From Pseudalkalibacillus salsuginis (GTDB lineage Bacteria; Bacillota; Bacilli; Bacillales; Fictibacillaceae), in the NCBI RefSeq assembly GCF_021646685.1, contig NZ_JAKJHW010000002.1:186001-250000 (forward strand): a stretch of 64,000 nucleotides of DNA. The letters run 5' to 3'. The translations under genes and the position numbers were made by a program. Under the pieces are notes generated by a model. That model did no database searches. It was not told the origin of the DNA and was given only the letters and a program-made list of their open reading frames with translations. Shown here piece after piece: positions 25,478-35,297 of this stretch (positions within the stretch are counted from its first letter, which is position 1; the number at the start of each line of letters is the position of its first letter).

Positions 25478-27172
25478 TTATAGAGCTTGGTCGTCAATAG
25501 AATCAAGCCACTTTTCAATTTCAGAAACAACAGATTGTACACAAGTTTTTTCGAAAGGGGACTGGAGGTTGGCAACATTCACAAGCTCCGTAAATGATTT
25601 ACTTCCTCCTTGTTTACATAAATGAAGGTATTCTTCCCACGCCAGGTCTTTGTTTTCGTTTGCTTTTCTCCAAAATTGAAGTGCACAGATTTGAGCCAAT
25701 GTATAGTCGATATAATAAAAAGGAGTCCTGAAAATATGACCCTGTTGATGCCAGAATCCACCTCGTTCCAAGTAGTCATTTTCTGTAAAATCACGGTGCG
25801 GGAGATAATTCCGCTCGATTTTCCTCCAGGCAGATTTCCGTTCAGCAGGTGATGCATCTGGATTCTCGTAGACGTAGTGTTGAAATTCATCCACTGCAAC
25901 TCCGTATGGAATGAACATCAATGCCCCGCTTAAATGGCTGAACTTGTATTTTCCCGTGTCCTCTTCAAAGAATAATTCCATCCATGGCCATGTGAAAAAC
26001 TCCATGCACATTGAATGGATCTCCGCAGCTTCATAGGTCGGAAAACTATATTCTGGTACAGATAAATGCCTGCTGGAATATACCTGGAATGCATGGCCTG
26101 CTTCATGGGTCAGAACATCAATGTCATGGGAAGTACCCACGAAATTAGAAAAGATGAACGGCGCTTTATACTTGCTTATATAGGTGCAATATCCACCCGA
26201 ACGTTTCCCGCGTTTACTGACGAGGTCCATAAGCTCATTCTCATTCATGAATTGAAAGAATTCATCCGTTTTAGTAGAAAGCTCCGCATACATCTTTTTA
26301 CCATTTTCAATGATCCATTCTGGGTTTCCTTTTGGAGTAGGATTGCCTGTTTTAAAACTGAAAGGCAAGTCATAATAGGCCAACCTGTCAAGGCCGATCC
26401 GCTTTTTCTGCCGTTCATATAATTTCTGGGTGATCGGAATGATATAATCCTTTACCTGATCACGGAACACACTTACCTCGTTAGCTGTGTAGTCCGTCCT
26501 GGTCAATCGATCATATCCTAGCTGTACGAAGTTATCATAACCTAGTTTTCTCGCAATCTCTGTTCTTACCTTTACAAGCTGATCGTAAATATCATCAAGC
26601 ATAGCTTCATTTTTAACGAAGAATCCATATCGGGCTTCGCTTGCGCGTTTTCTCATGTTCCGGTCTTTCGATTGTATGAAAGGACTCATCTGTGCTAACG
26701 TCCGTTCCTCCCCTTCAAACTCGATCTTTGCAGAAGCAATCAACTTGGAATACTCTGAAGCCAGCTTGTTTTCTTTCTTCAAATCGCCAACAATTTCATC
26801 AGAAAAGGTTTTTAACGATAGTTCTGCGATCTTGAAAAGCTGGGGTCCCCATTCCCTTTCCAGTTCGGATCGAAATTTTGAATCAACAAGCTTTTTATAA
26901 AACTTGGATATGTATCCTTCATAGATTGGGGAATTTTCATCAAAGAAGTCATGTTCTTCTTTATAATACGCATCATTCGTATCAATCGTATGCCGTATAT
27001 GGCAGATATTCATCATCGACTCGAACTCATTACGGAGCTCGACGATATTTCCAAGCTGTTGATTCTGTTCTGCGAAACTGTCAGCTTGTTCGAATTCTTT
27101 CAATATAGAAAAGAACGCATGTTTAAATTTTTCCATATCAGGTCTTTCATACTTATAATCTGAAAATTTCAT
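25478..27172 (-). CDS. M3-family oligoendopeptidase
   Basis: This 564-residue zinc peptidase has HEAGH at 356-360 within THEAGHAFQVY, and a downstream Glu in AAEIHSMCMEFFTWPW that supplies the third ligand. The length and the absence of PepF-specific features fit the TIGR02289 group (M3 family, not PepF). It should cut short peptides in the cytosol. Neighbours show no functional link. Confidence 0.93.
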   Translation of the reverse strand: MKFSDYKYERPDMEKFKHAFFSILKEFEQADSFAEQNQQLGNIVELRNEFESMMNICHIRHTIDTNDAYYKEEHDFFDENSPIYEGYISKFYKKLVDSKFRSELEREWGPQLFKIAELSLKTFSDEIVGDLKKENKLASEYSKLIASAKIEFEGEERTLAQMSPFIQSKDRNMRKRASEARYGFFVKNEAMLDDIYDQLVKVRTEIARKLGYDNFVQLGYDRLTRTDYTANEVSVFRDQVKDYIIPITQKLYERQKKRIGLDRLAYYDLPFSFKTGNPTPKGNPEWIIENGKKMYAELSTKTDEFFQFMNENELMDLVSKRGKRSGGYCTYISKYKAPFIFSNFVGTSHDIDVLTHEAGHAFQVYSSRHLSVPEYSFPTYEAAEIHSMCMEFFTWPWMELFFEEDTGKYKFSHLSGALMFIPYGVAVDEFQHYVYENPDASPAERKSAWRKIERNYLPHRDFTENDYLERGGFWHQQGHIFRTPFYYIDYTLAQICALQFWRKANENKDLAWEEYLHLCKQGGSKSFTELVNVANLQSPFEKTCVQSVVSEIEKWLDSIDDQAL

Positions 27173-27238
27173 ATACGAAGTCTCCTTTTTTCAAATTGCC
27201 AGTCCATATGTCTTTCTAGATTCCATCGTGAAAACCTT

Positions 27239-27379
27239 TTATTCTTCCTTTGCCTCACCTTTCCTCCAGGAAGAATCCGTATCATAATAATAAAGTCTAG
27301 GGAGCCTTGAGTATACCCAATGATCATGGAAAAGAGATACTGTTACAAATGCGAGCATCTGCCAATCTAACCCCTTCAT
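27239..27379 (-). CDS. Possible 46-residue small protein
   Basis: ATG 27379 after GAAGGGTGAAGG opens a frame encoding MKGLDWQMLAFVTVSLFHD and a Tyr/charged tail (YYYDTDSSWRKGEAKEE). It has one weakly hydrophobic segment. It lies upstream of the M3 peptidase gene on the same strand. Coding is plausible but unproven. Confidence 0.35.
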   Translation of the reverse strand: MKGLDWQMLAFVTVSLFHDHWVYSRLPRLYYYDTDSSWRKGEAKEE

Positions 27380-27672
27380 AGCCTTCACCCTTCCCGCCCT
27401 GTTCCTTCCATCCTATGATTCTTACAGGATGTCTCATAAATGTATTTTTAAAAATATGTTTCTAGGTATAATAGATGGTGGTTGACAGTAATAGGGGAAC
27501 CATAATAAGTGGGAGTTTGAGGTTATTAGGTGGACGTATAATAAAATAACCGTTTATTTAGCCTTGCCTTTATCAATAATCCATTACAAAACACTTTATG
27601 CGAAAGTACAAGAGCACCTTATGCCGATTTCAATATAAATTGCTGTCTTACCAATCGGAGAAATGGATGAAG
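27380..27672. other. AT-rich intergenic stretch
   Basis: I see no gene, tRNA or strong repeat here. The only order is two short near-repeats (ACACTTTATGCGAAAG, then CACCTTATGCCG). Confidence 0.4.
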
Positions 27673-27725
27673 ATGGGCTGGCTTATAAGGGTCTCACACT
27701 GTTGTTATTGGACAGCCCCTTTTTC
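27673..27725. repeat. Partial GGACAGCCC hairpin element
   Basis: GGGCTG and CAGCCC frame a segment reading GGGTCTCACACTGTTG.TATTGGACAGCCCC. The right end matches the elements at 50085 and 63904. It closes the methyltransferase gene at 27730 and may act as its terminator. Confidence 0.5.
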
Positions 27726-27729
27726 ATGA

Positions 27730-28494
27730 TTACTGCGTTTTTAGTGTAGAAATAATGAACCGATGTTCATTCAATTCAATGTACGCTTCTTTTTCGAGTA
27801 AATCTTCAATCTCCATCAATTCATTTAAATGAGATTCGATGTTGAAGTTCGGTACTTGCCACGGAACCGCCTTCAAGTAATAAAGAATTGCTCCAATGTC
27901 ATAAAAACGGCAGTAAGGAAACGATTCTTTTGCTGAAGTTATTGAAAAGCCAGCACTTTTCAGTTCTTTCTCAGCATATTCCAAGTCCCAATACCCATAC
28001 CCAAAGTCCTCATCCTCTCCTAAGAGGACATTCAGTCGATTAATGTCCTGGCCTCCGACTTGCTGGGTGATGAAGTGCCCTCCTGGTTTCAGAACACGGT
28101 ATATTTCTTCAACCGAGTATGCCTCATGTTTGTTGATGATCAAGTCAAAGTAATCATTTTCGAAGGGCAGCTTATTGTCCTCTGCAACTTCAAATACCTC
28201 TACACCGATCGAATTCAACCTCCCTTTTGCAATCGGAATATTAGGTGGATACCCTTCAGTTGCATAAGTGGTCTCCGGCAATGGTTGAAACGTAGAAAGC
28301 AATTCTCCCCCGCCTGTCCCCAAATCCAACATACAATGTGCTTTCCTGATAAGTGGTAAAACTGTACTTCCATAGCTCCAGGGAAGAGGCTCTGAACTGA
28401 CCCTCTCTGATTTTGAAAGGAACGAAAAATCCCACCCGGAAAACGGTTTTTTCGATAAGTCTATGTAATAATCGAGTTTTTCTTTCTTATTCAT
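27730..28494 (-). CDS. SAM-dependent class I methyltransferase
   Basis: In this 254-residue protein the Rossmann core is clear: CMLDLGTGGGEL (SAM loop), ATEGYPPNIPIAK, PFENDYFDLIINKHEAY (motif IV) and VLKPGGHFITQQV. The combination with GGQDINRLN resembles Bacillus UbiE-like methyltransferases of unknown substrate. It lies 55 bases downstream of the HIT gene on the same strand. Confidence 0.85.
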   Translation of the reverse strand: MNKKEKLDYYIDLSKKPFSGWDFSFLSKSERVSSEPLPWSYGSTVLPLIRKAHCMLDLGTGGGELLSTFQPLPETTYATEGYPPNIPIAKGRLNSIGVEVFEVAEDNKLPFENDYFDLIINKHEAYSVEEIYRVLKPGGHFITQQVGGQDINRLNVLLGEDEDFGYGYWDLEYAEKELKSAGFSITSAKESFPYCRFYDIGAILYYLKAVPWQVPNFNIESHLNELMEIEDLLEKEAYIELNEHRFIISTLKTQ

Positions 28495-28549
28495 AAGCTT
28501 ACTTACACTACTTTCTTATCAGATTATGGACGTTTGTTTTCAGGCTGTT

Positions 28550-28912
28550 TCAGCCAGTAACGTATGCCACGTCCGGCATTGGTTCGTCGTTGTATCTCGA
28601 AATGATATGGAAGTGAGCATGAAAGATGAACTGATTAGAAGCCTCTCCGACATTCCATCCCAACGTAAAACCGTCAGGATTGAACGTCTCTTCGATATAT
28701 CCCTTCAATTTCTGAAGGAGATCATGTGTCGCCTCCCACTCTTCCTTACTAAGTTCGAATACATCTTTTCGATGAGCCTTAGGAACAATCACCCCTGCCC
28801 CTTCCAGGACCTCCTGATGGTTCGAATGTTGTAGGAAATAGCAGAATTCATTCTCAAAAACAATATTTTGACCAGGATCTTTACATGGATTACAAAACGG
28901 ACAATCCTCCAT
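28550..28912 (-). CDS. HIT-family nucleotide hydrolase
   Basis: ATG 28912 has AGAGGTGG upstream; a GTG at 28921 is less likely. The 120-residue protein ends with the histidine triad HAHFHII, whose middle His is the nucleophile that attacks nucleotidyl phosphates. CPFCNPC near the N-terminus is a likely zinc site. Such proteins hydrolyse AMP-lysine, Ap4A or similar nucleotides. The true substrate is unknown. Confidence 0.9.
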   Translation of the reverse strand: MEDCPFCNPCKDPGQNIVFENEFCYFLQHSNHQEVLEGAGVIVPKAHRKDVFELSKEEWEATHDLLQKLKGYIEETFNPDGFTLGWNVGEASNQFIFHAHFHIISRYNDEPMPDVAYVTG

Positions 28913-28984
28913 ATAAACCACCTCTCTTGGTCCTGTTCTACTTATTTCGATTTAGAAGATAGGATTCCTGTCCACACCAATATA

Positions 28985-29144
28985 GAAAAGCGTAAACGCC
29001 CTGGTTAACTGGAAGTCCGGTGAGGAGCCTCGAACCAAATAAAGTTCGGTTCTGCGTGGGCAACATCTTAAGTAGCACTTCAATGTGTCGACTGCCGCAG
29101 AGGACTGAAGTGATCCAAGTTGTTGGGCGATGGAGCTAGACATC
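28985..29144 (+). repeat. Dispersed GAAAAGCG...GGAGCTAGACATC element, copy with insertion
   Basis: Both ends match the copy at 10111 (GAAAAGCGTAAACGCCCTGG; CTGAAGTGATCCAAGT; GATGGAGCTAGACATC). The middle is about 45 bp longer and carries an unrelated segment (29030-29085). Confidence 0.82.
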
Positions 29145-29224
29145 ACTTCATCGAAACAAAATTTTTTACTCCCTTATCCTTTATAAAAGCCTGGAAAATG
29201 TGGTTAATGTCAGACTCAAGTATC

Positions 29225-31213
29225 TTATGATCGTGTTTTTACCATGTCTGAGGAATGTACGGAAACCCTATAGTCGTCAAACCAACCTAAAATTTGTTCC
29301 AGCCGTGCAACCCTCATTGCTGGGTCTCCAGAGCGTGATAAATTATGATCCGCTTCAGGAAAACGAACAAAGCGTGTCGTCTTGTTTTGTTGCTTCAAAG
29401 CAACGAATAATTGCTCTGCTTGCTCAATTGGACATCGGTAATCCTTCTCTCCATGTAAGATGAGAAGTGGCGTTTCGATTTTTTTGACAAGTCTTATCGG
29501 AGAGTGGTGCCATAGCATTTCTGGATTGTCCTCCATATGGGCACCTATCTCCCACTGGGTAAAGAAATACCCGATATCACTTACACCGTAAAAACTATGC
29601 CAGTTACAAATGGAGCGTTGTGTAACAGCAGCTTTGAATCGATTTGTATTCCCGACGATCCAGTTGGTCATGAATCCTCCGTAACTTCCACCGGTGACAA
29701 ATAACTGCTCTGGGTCGATCCATTCATAACTTTCTAAAACATGATCAACTCCTGCCATAAGGTCTTCATAGTCTCCACCGCCATAATCACCACAACAAGC
29801 ATTGACAAAGTTTTGCCCATACCCATGGCTTCCCCTGGGATTCAAGTACAAAACAGCATATTCCTTTGATGTCAACACCTGGAACTCGTGAAAAAAAGTA
29901 TTCCCATACATCATGTGTGGTCCGCCATGGATCTCCAGGACCAGCGGATATTTGTTACTTTTTTTAAATTTATGCGGTTTTAGAATCCATCCATGAATAA
30001 CAAGACCATCCTGGCTCGGAAACTGGACCGGCTCCGGGACGGATAACATGGTATTATCCAACATCGATTTATTATGAAAAGTGAGAGGTTCTTCTTTTAG
30101 ACTATTGATATCATGACGGACGAGATCCCCTGGGTGGGTCGGTGTACTTAGAGCAAGGTACACATCTTTCCTGTTGTCATCGATAGCATACTGGAAGATA
30201 TGACGGTCTCCTTCCACAATCTTATCAACATTTCCAAATAAATCGATTGAATAGAGTTCTGTGTTACCGAACTCGCTTGCTAAAAAGTAGAGCACCTCAC
30301 TATTGCTGCTCCAGCGCAAGTCCGGTGATGGTTCGACAGCTTGCAAATCACTGATCATCATATCCCCGACCTGGAGATCGAGTTTTTCAGTCAGGCATTG
30401 AGTGGTACTATACTCCCGATCATAAATGAAAATTTCGTTGTACGTTGCTCCGCCATATCGCTGATCATGACCGACATAAGCAATGTACCGCCCGTCTGGT
30501 GAACATAGCGGATGAGTATATGTTCCATCAGTTTCTGATATTCTTAGAGGGGTACCATCAACTTCACAATAATAAATGCTGGATCGACGGTATGACCCTG
30601 GAACATCTTCTTCAAATTTCGAAAAGACGATTGCCTGGCCATCAGGTGTAAAGTTGGCATTCAGATGATCATGATCCCCTTCAGACAACCTATTGATTTT
30701 CCGATCCTGTAACGATATTTCACTGATATGACCATAGGATTGAGAGGTTAACGCCGCCTTCCCGTCGGCCTTGTATTTCAATTTGTCAACCACGATCGGC
30801 TTAGGTTCTTTTTTATCCTTCTTCTCTACAGTGTATTGATAAAGGACTGATTTTCCTTCTGGATGCCATGAAGGGTTGGACACACCATTTTCTTCATCAG
30901 TAAGTTGCTGTGGCTCACCGCCTTCAGTCGAAATCAGCCACACTTGGTTTCTTCCGGAGCGACTTGATAAAAACAGCAATGACGAACCATCTGGAGACCA
31001 TCTCGGGTATGAATCCATATAACTACCGCTCGTCCATCGTACAGGTTTTTTCGTCCCGATATTCAACAAATATATGCTTGATTGATACTTCTTTTGGTCA
31101 TTGATTTCTTTTACAACATAGGCCAGGCGGTTTCCATCGGGAGACAATTGTGGATCACTGACAAATTTCAAGTTGTATAGATCGTCAATTTCAATACTAT
31201 TTAATTGATCCAT
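29225..31213 (-). CDS. S9-family serine peptidase (acylaminoacyl/prolyl oligopeptidase type)
   Basis: In this 662-residue protein residues 1-390 form a beta-propeller with repeated SPDG motifs. Residues 395-650 are an alpha/beta-hydrolase with catalytic S510 in GGSYGGF, D591 in HGEKDYRCP and H623 in EADHNLS. The family cleaves short peptides that enter through the propeller. No signal peptide is seen, so it should act in the cytosol. It is monocistronic; a relic of a permease gene lies upstream. Confidence 0.93.
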   Translation of the reverse strand: MDQLNSIEIDDLYNLKFVSDPQLSPDGNRLAYVVKEINDQKKYQSSIYLLNIGTKKPVRWTSGSYMDSYPRWSPDGSSLLFLSSRSGRNQVWLISTEGGEPQQLTDEENGVSNPSWHPEGKSVLYQYTVEKKDKKEPKPIVVDKLKYKADGKAALTSQSYGHISEISLQDRKINRLSEGDHDHLNANFTPDGQAIVFSKFEEDVPGSYRRSSIYYCEVDGTPLRISETDGTYTHPLCSPDGRYIAYVGHDQRYGGATYNEIFIYDREYSTTQCLTEKLDLQVGDMMISDLQAVEPSPDLRWSSNSEVLYFLASEFGNTELYSIDLFGNVDKIVEGDRHIFQYAIDDNRKDVYLALSTPTHPGDLVRHDINSLKEEPLTFHNKSMLDNTMLSVPEPVQFPSQDGLVIHGWILKPHKFKKSNKYPLVLEIHGGPHMMYGNTFFHEFQVLTSKEYAVLYLNPRGSHGYGQNFVNACCGDYGGGDYEDLMAGVDHVLESYEWIDPEQLFVTGGSYGGFMTNWIVGNTNRFKAAVTQRSICNWHSFYGVSDIGYFFTQWEIGAHMEDNPEMLWHHSPIRLVKKIETPLLILHGEKDYRCPIEQAEQLFVALKQQNKTTRFVRFPEADHNLSRSGDPAMRVARLEQILGWFDDYRVSVHSSDMVKTRS

Positions 31214-31235
31214 ATTTCATCCTCCTTCGAAATCT

Positions 31236-31345
31236 TTATGATTTCATCTTCGGATCGAACGCATCTCATAATCAATCACCAACAAAGTTAAAAGCTAAAA
31301 CAGTAATCAGAATCATTACTCCAGGGAAAATCGGTCACCATGGAG
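31236..31345 (-). pseudogene. C-terminal relic of an oligopeptide/dipeptide ABC permease (DppC/OppC type)
   Basis: The minus strand reads PIFPGVMILITVLAFNFVGD, stop, L, stop, DAFDPKMKS, stop. This is the conserved end of DppC/OppC permeases (normally ..GDGLRDAFDPK..), with Gly and Arg codons mutated to TGA, and another TGA just upstream after PPW. Only about 35 codons can be followed; no other opp/dpp gene is in the window. Confidence 0.75.
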
Positions 31346-31518
31346 GTGTATTCATAACCCAACTTGATTTGCTTATCAAATGTTCGAATTTTCGAACTTT
31401 TTGAATTATTTTAAAAATATTATAAAATTAACCAAACAAACATTCAAGGTATTTTCAAATAATATAGGTAAATGAGCTGAGAATCCTTTTAAAATCAACA
31501 CTTTTTAAGCATAAAAAG

Positions 31519-31545
31519 AAGATGCAAAAAAACATTTTTGCATCT
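31519..31545 (-). terminator. Possible terminator of the MFS gene
   Basis: GATGCAAAAA and TTTTTGCATC pair around a short centre, 17 bases after the MFS stop. The stem is AT-rich, so efficiency is uncertain. Confidence 0.5.
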
Positions 31546-31561
31546 CACAATCGTTCGACAT

Positions 31562-32779
31562 TTATCTTGGTAAAGCGACAGCCTTCTCTTTCTTTCGTGC
31601 TGCAATTGTCAGGTGACGTACTAGAATGATGATCACAAATAGGAATGAAGTGACGCCAAATGCTATGACCATGTATTTGAATCCGATCGTATCAAGAAAC
31701 AAGCCGGTCAATAGCATCAATGCTTGGAATACGATGTTATCAACCATCCCTTTGATCGAAAAGAACCGGCCATGATAGTCAGATGGCACATCCGTTTGGA
31801 AAATGGTCGTGACCACAGGAAAGAGTGTTCCAGCTGCTAACCCGAATAACCCGAAGGAAAAGATCGACATTATCGGATGATCAGCCAGGAACAATGTGGT
31901 CTGTGCAGTTGCAATAATAAAAGTGATGGCAAACATATAGGTGAGCTTCGGATTTTCTTTAAAAAATTTCCCTGCCAGGAATGTTCCCACAAATACACAT
32001 AGCCCTTCTACCGTATAAAGGATCCCTTTAATGCCTGGATTGTCTTGCAGCTCACTGATTTCGATAACAATCAAGTTAAATCCAGCCAAAAACAGGAACG
32101 CAGGCATCAACAGAAAGATGCCATAGACCACCATCGGTTGTTTCCGTACGATCGGGTACAATTCACGCAATGTACTGATGAAGTTCTCTTTCTTATCTTT
32201 CTTATTCACTTTCCTCGGTTCTTCATCCACTTTGATGAAATAGGTGCCGATCAACAAAAGTACATAGGATATAAGTGTGACGGTATACAGGGAAAAGAGC
32301 GACATTCCAACGAGCATGAGCCCTCCAAGGGCAGTACCGACAATCCTTGCACCAGTAAATATGTTTACGTTCACACTGTTCGCGTCAAGTAGCTGCTCTT
32401 TTGGTACAATCAAAGGGATCATGGTTTGCATGGCCGGATTCGAAAATGTACCCGAAATTCCAATGATAAACGTATAAATCAACATCCACCATACCGAATT
32501 TGTTGCGATCGCCAGGTACATGAACAATATCGCGATACATCTGGCGATCCCCGCATAGATCAAAATGTTTCGTTTGACACTCCGATCGATTACCCGACCA
32601 GCCAACGGAGCAAGGAAAATTCCTACCAGAAATCCTGACAAGATGATAAGTGCCTGTAAAAATGATGATCCAACATTCTTTTGTAAGAACTCAAGGTTAC
32701 CGATGATCCCTACCCAGAGTCCTGTACTTGAAACCGCTAAACCGAACATGAGCAATAAAAAATTACGGTTTTTCCACAC
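31562..32779 (-). CDS. Major facilitator superfamily efflux transporter
   Basis: This 405-residue protein shows twelve hydrophobic segments and the MFS loop motif between helices 2 and 3 (GRVIDRSVKRN). It is similar in plan to the MefA/MFS_3 macrolide-type efflux pumps. GTG start, with GAGGGG nine bases upstream. It probably exports a drug or metabolite; the substrate cannot be read from sequence. It stands alone, next to citR but with 140 bases between. Confidence 0.88.
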   Translation of the reverse strand: MWKNRNFLLLMFGLAVSSTGLWVGIIGNLEFLQKNVGSSFLQALIILSGFLVGIFLAPLAGRVIDRSVKRNILIYAGIARCIAILFMYLAIATNSVWWMLIYTFIIGISGTFSNPAMQTMIPLIVPKEQLLDANSVNVNIFTGARIVGTALGGLMLVGMSLFSLYTVTLISYVLLLIGTYFIKVDEEPRKVNKKDKKENFISTLRELYPIVRKQPMVVYGIFLLMPAFLFLAGFNLIVIEISELQDNPGIKGILYTVEGLCVFVGTFLAGKFFKENPKLTYMFAITFIIATAQTTLFLADHPIMSIFSFGLFGLAAGTLFPVVTTIFQTDVPSDYHGRFFSIKGMVDNIVFQALMLLTGLFLDTIGFKYMVIAFGVTSFLFVIIILVRHLTIAARKKEKAVALPR

Positions 32780-32918
32780 GGTCGTCTATCCCCTCTCGCA
32801 TGATCGAAATGAAAGTATTTCGAGTCTCTAAATATATGTATATATTATAAAACGGTTCACGTGAAATTGCACCTTTTTTATTCTCTCCGAATCTGCACCA
32901 TTGACATCCCTCCACGTT

Positions 32919-33803
32919 TTATGATCCGAAATGATATTGGTTTATGAAGGTGATGAATCGTTCCATTTCTTCCGTGGTTTCCTTTTGTATCAGATACGTA
33001 TATGCTACTGGAAGTTCCAGCATTCCCGCATGCACTTCCAGGATCCTTCCTTCCAAAAGTTCCCTCTTGACGGTTGATTGCGGTAAAAACGAAAAGCCGA
33101 TCCCTTCCTCGATAAAACGTTTCGTAACATTTACTTGTGTGACTGACATCGTCCTGACGGCAGGTTCGATCATCCTGATTCTTGATATCAAATCATCCCA
33201 GTACAACGGATGGTTATGGGTAAGAAGCACATCGTTACGAAGCAATTCTTTCAACTCTATCGGCGGACTTGTTTCACTGTCTCCACCATCATGTGCTGAT
33301 ACGGCAATGATGGGATCTTTATAGAGTGCTTTACATTCTAGTCCTGGATGGATCGCGCTCATCCTGGATATGCCTAAGTCCGCTTTCTGTTCATAGACAA
33401 GCGAACTTATTTCATTCGATTCAGCGACTTGTATTCCTACTTCAATATGCGGATGTTCCTTCATGAATGCTTTTATGACATAAGATAGGATTGACGCGGC
33501 AATTAATGGTGAAACGGCTATGGTCAACTTTCTTTCATAGCCTTGCTGCCAGTTTGATAAGGATTCCAATCCCCCATTATAGGAGTCTAATATCTGCTGA
33601 GCATACGGGAGAAAATGCTTTCCGGACTCAGTCAGAGAAATGTTCCTTCCATTTTTCTTGAACAATTTACAGCCTAATGCTTCTTCAAGATGTTGAATAT
33701 GGACTGTGACCGTAGGTTGGGCAATGAACAACTTTTCTGAAGCCAACCTGTAGTTTTCATATTTCGCTGCAATGACGAAAGTCTGCAACCATCTTATATG
33801 CAT
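32919..33803 (-). CDS. citR: LysR-family regulator, probable CitR
   Basis: ATG 33803 (GGAGTGG upstream) gives 294 residues; the frame from 33818 begins inside that site. The N-terminal HTH (HIRWLQTFVIAAKYENYRLA to TVHIQHLEEALGCKLF) is typical LysR, followed by a periplasmic-binding-like effector domain. It diverges from a minor-type citrate synthase gene, the same arrangement as citR-citA in Bacillus subtilis, where CitR represses citA. Confidence 0.85.
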   Translation of the reverse strand: MHIRWLQTFVIAAKYENYRLASEKLFIAQPTVTVHIQHLEEALGCKLFKKNGRNISLTESGKHFLPYAQQILDSYNGGLESLSNWQQGYERKLTIAVSPLIAASILSYVIKAFMKEHPHIEVGIQVAESNEISSLVYEQKADLGISRMSAIHPGLECKALYKDPIIAVSAHDGGDSETSPPIELKELLRNDVLLTHNHPLYWDDLISRIRMIEPAVRTMSVTQVNVTKRFIEEGIGFSFLPQSTVKRELLEGRILEVHAGMLELPVAYTYLIQKETTEEMERFITFINQYHFGS

Positions 33804-33820
33804 CCATATCCACTCCATTC

Positions 33821-33835
33821 ATTATGATTCATAAT
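33821..33835. promoter_or_regulatory. Candidate CitR operator
   Basis: ATTATGATTCATAAT is a 15-bp palindrome with one central base, carrying the T-N11-A spacing of LysR sites. It lies in the 118-bp gap between the divergent citR and citA genes. Confidence 0.6.
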
Positions 33836-33921
33836 CAATTATAACCTAATTGTTTATTAGTAATAATCATAAAATCATCTTAAACTAATATTAAGAAATG
33901 TTTACTAAAGGAGTGTCCTTA

Positions 33922-35016
33922 ATGATTAAAGAAGGATTAGACGGCATCACCGTAGCTCAGTCCACGATCAGCTTAGTGGATGGTGAAGAAGGATTATTGG
34001 TATACCGAGGGCATTGGGCAGAAGAAATCGCTAAAACAAAAAATTTTGAAGAAGTCGCCTATCTGCTCTGGAATGGGCATTTTCCAACAGATGAAAAGCT
34101 TTCAGACTTTCAAGGAACAATGAAACAATGTCGATTCTTGAGTGATGCAGATGAAACCATCCTCCAAAATCTACCTGTGGATATGGATATGATGAGCGTC
34201 ATCAGAACGGTTTTATCATCTAAAGGAAACGATGACTTCGGTTGGCCATCAACCATTGAACAGGCCATTAAAATCACCTCCATCATTCCTACAATCATTG
34301 CTTATCGTCAACGTTGTTTGAATGGTTTGGATCCTGTAAAACCTGATACGAAACTTGGTCATGTTGCCAACTACCTCTACATGTTAGATGGCTATGAACC
34401 GAAGTATTCCCATGTCAAAGCATTGACTGCATACCTGGTGTTGACGATGGAGCATGGCATGAACGCTTCTACCTTTGCTGCAAGGGTCATCTCATCGACA
34501 GAGTCGGATTTGGTTTCAGCTGTAGCGGGTGCGATCGGAGCAATGAAAGGCCCCCTTCATGGAGGAGCACCTTCTGGCGTCATCGAACTTCTGCAGAACA
34601 TCGGTACCGTAGAAAATGCAGAGAATCATTTAAGGCAATTGCTTGATAATGATGAAAAACTGATGGGATTCGGCCACAGGGTATATAAAACGGAGGACCC
34701 TCGTGCAAGGGCTCTCAAAGAAATCACGTCAAATCTTTCAGCAGACGATCCCTGGTTCGATCTTGCCAACCAAGTCGAAAAAATTGCGATCAACCTTCTT
34801 GGGGAGTATAAGCCAGGAAGAAAGCTATATACGAATGTGGAATTCTATGCCGCAGCAATATTGAAAGCCCTGGCCTTGCCGACAGCTCTTTTCACCCCGA
34901 CGTTTACCATGAGCCGGGTCGTCGGATGGATTGCAAATGTCTTTGAGCAAAACGAAAATAACAGGATCATCCGTCCATCATCTTTATATATAGGACAAAT
35001 GCCGAAGCAAATCTAA
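33922..35016 (+). CDS. citA: Citrate synthase, minor CitA type
   Basis: ATG 33922, eight bases after AAAGGAG, gives 364 residues. Active-site H213 (GPLHGG) and H252 (GFGHRVYK) are present, with the CoA-binding segment PRARALKE. At the third catalytic position the sequence reads NVEFYA at 305-310, Glu rather than the Asp of most citrate synthases. It condenses oxaloacetate and acetyl-CoA. Divergence from a LysR gene supports CitA rather than the main CitZ, which normally sits with icd and mdh. Confidence 0.88.
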   Translation: MIKEGLDGITVAQSTISLVDGEEGLLVYRGHWAEEIAKTKNFEEVAYLLWNGHFPTDEKLSDFQGTMKQCRFLSDADETILQNLPVDMDMMSVIRTVLSSKGNDDFGWPSTIEQAIKITSIIPTIIAYRQRCLNGLDPVKPDTKLGHVANYLYMLDGYEPKYSHVKALTAYLVLTMEHGMNASTFAARVISSTESDLVSAVAGAIGAMKGPLHGGAPSGVIELLQNIGTVENAENHLRQLLDNDEKLMGFGHRVYKTEDPRARALKEITSNLSADDPWFDLANQVEKIAINLLGEYKPGRKLYTNVEFYAAAILKALALPTALFTPTFTMSRVVGWIANVFEQNENNRIIRPSSLYIGQMPKQI

Positions 35017-35297
35017 GAAGGGCTGGATCCTTAAATTTCCATAGTCAAGTTAAGTGGATACCAGAGCCTTATCTGTTCTACAACGCTATACTTTACAAAA
35101 ATAGAGGACACCAGAGGCCTTAACTGGTAATCCGTTAAAAATCAGCAGCTATTTACCTGAATAACAGAATATCTGTCCTCTATTTTTTGCAATTACGCAT
35201 TTTTTCCGTAATTAACGGAATAGATGGCCTCTAAGAACTAAACGTCTGTTTCATAAGTAGGTCCCTCACATTAAAGGCTATTGCCTTTCCTCCTTGG
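35017..35297. other. Intergenic hairpin with direct repeats after citA
   Basis: AAAAATAGAGGACA (35097-35110) pairs with TGTCCTCTATTTTT (35174-35187) in a long hairpin that can terminate citA. CCAGAG.CCTTA is repeated directly at 35060 and 35110, 50 bp apart, and again partly at 35226. No gene is visible. Confidence 0.6.
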
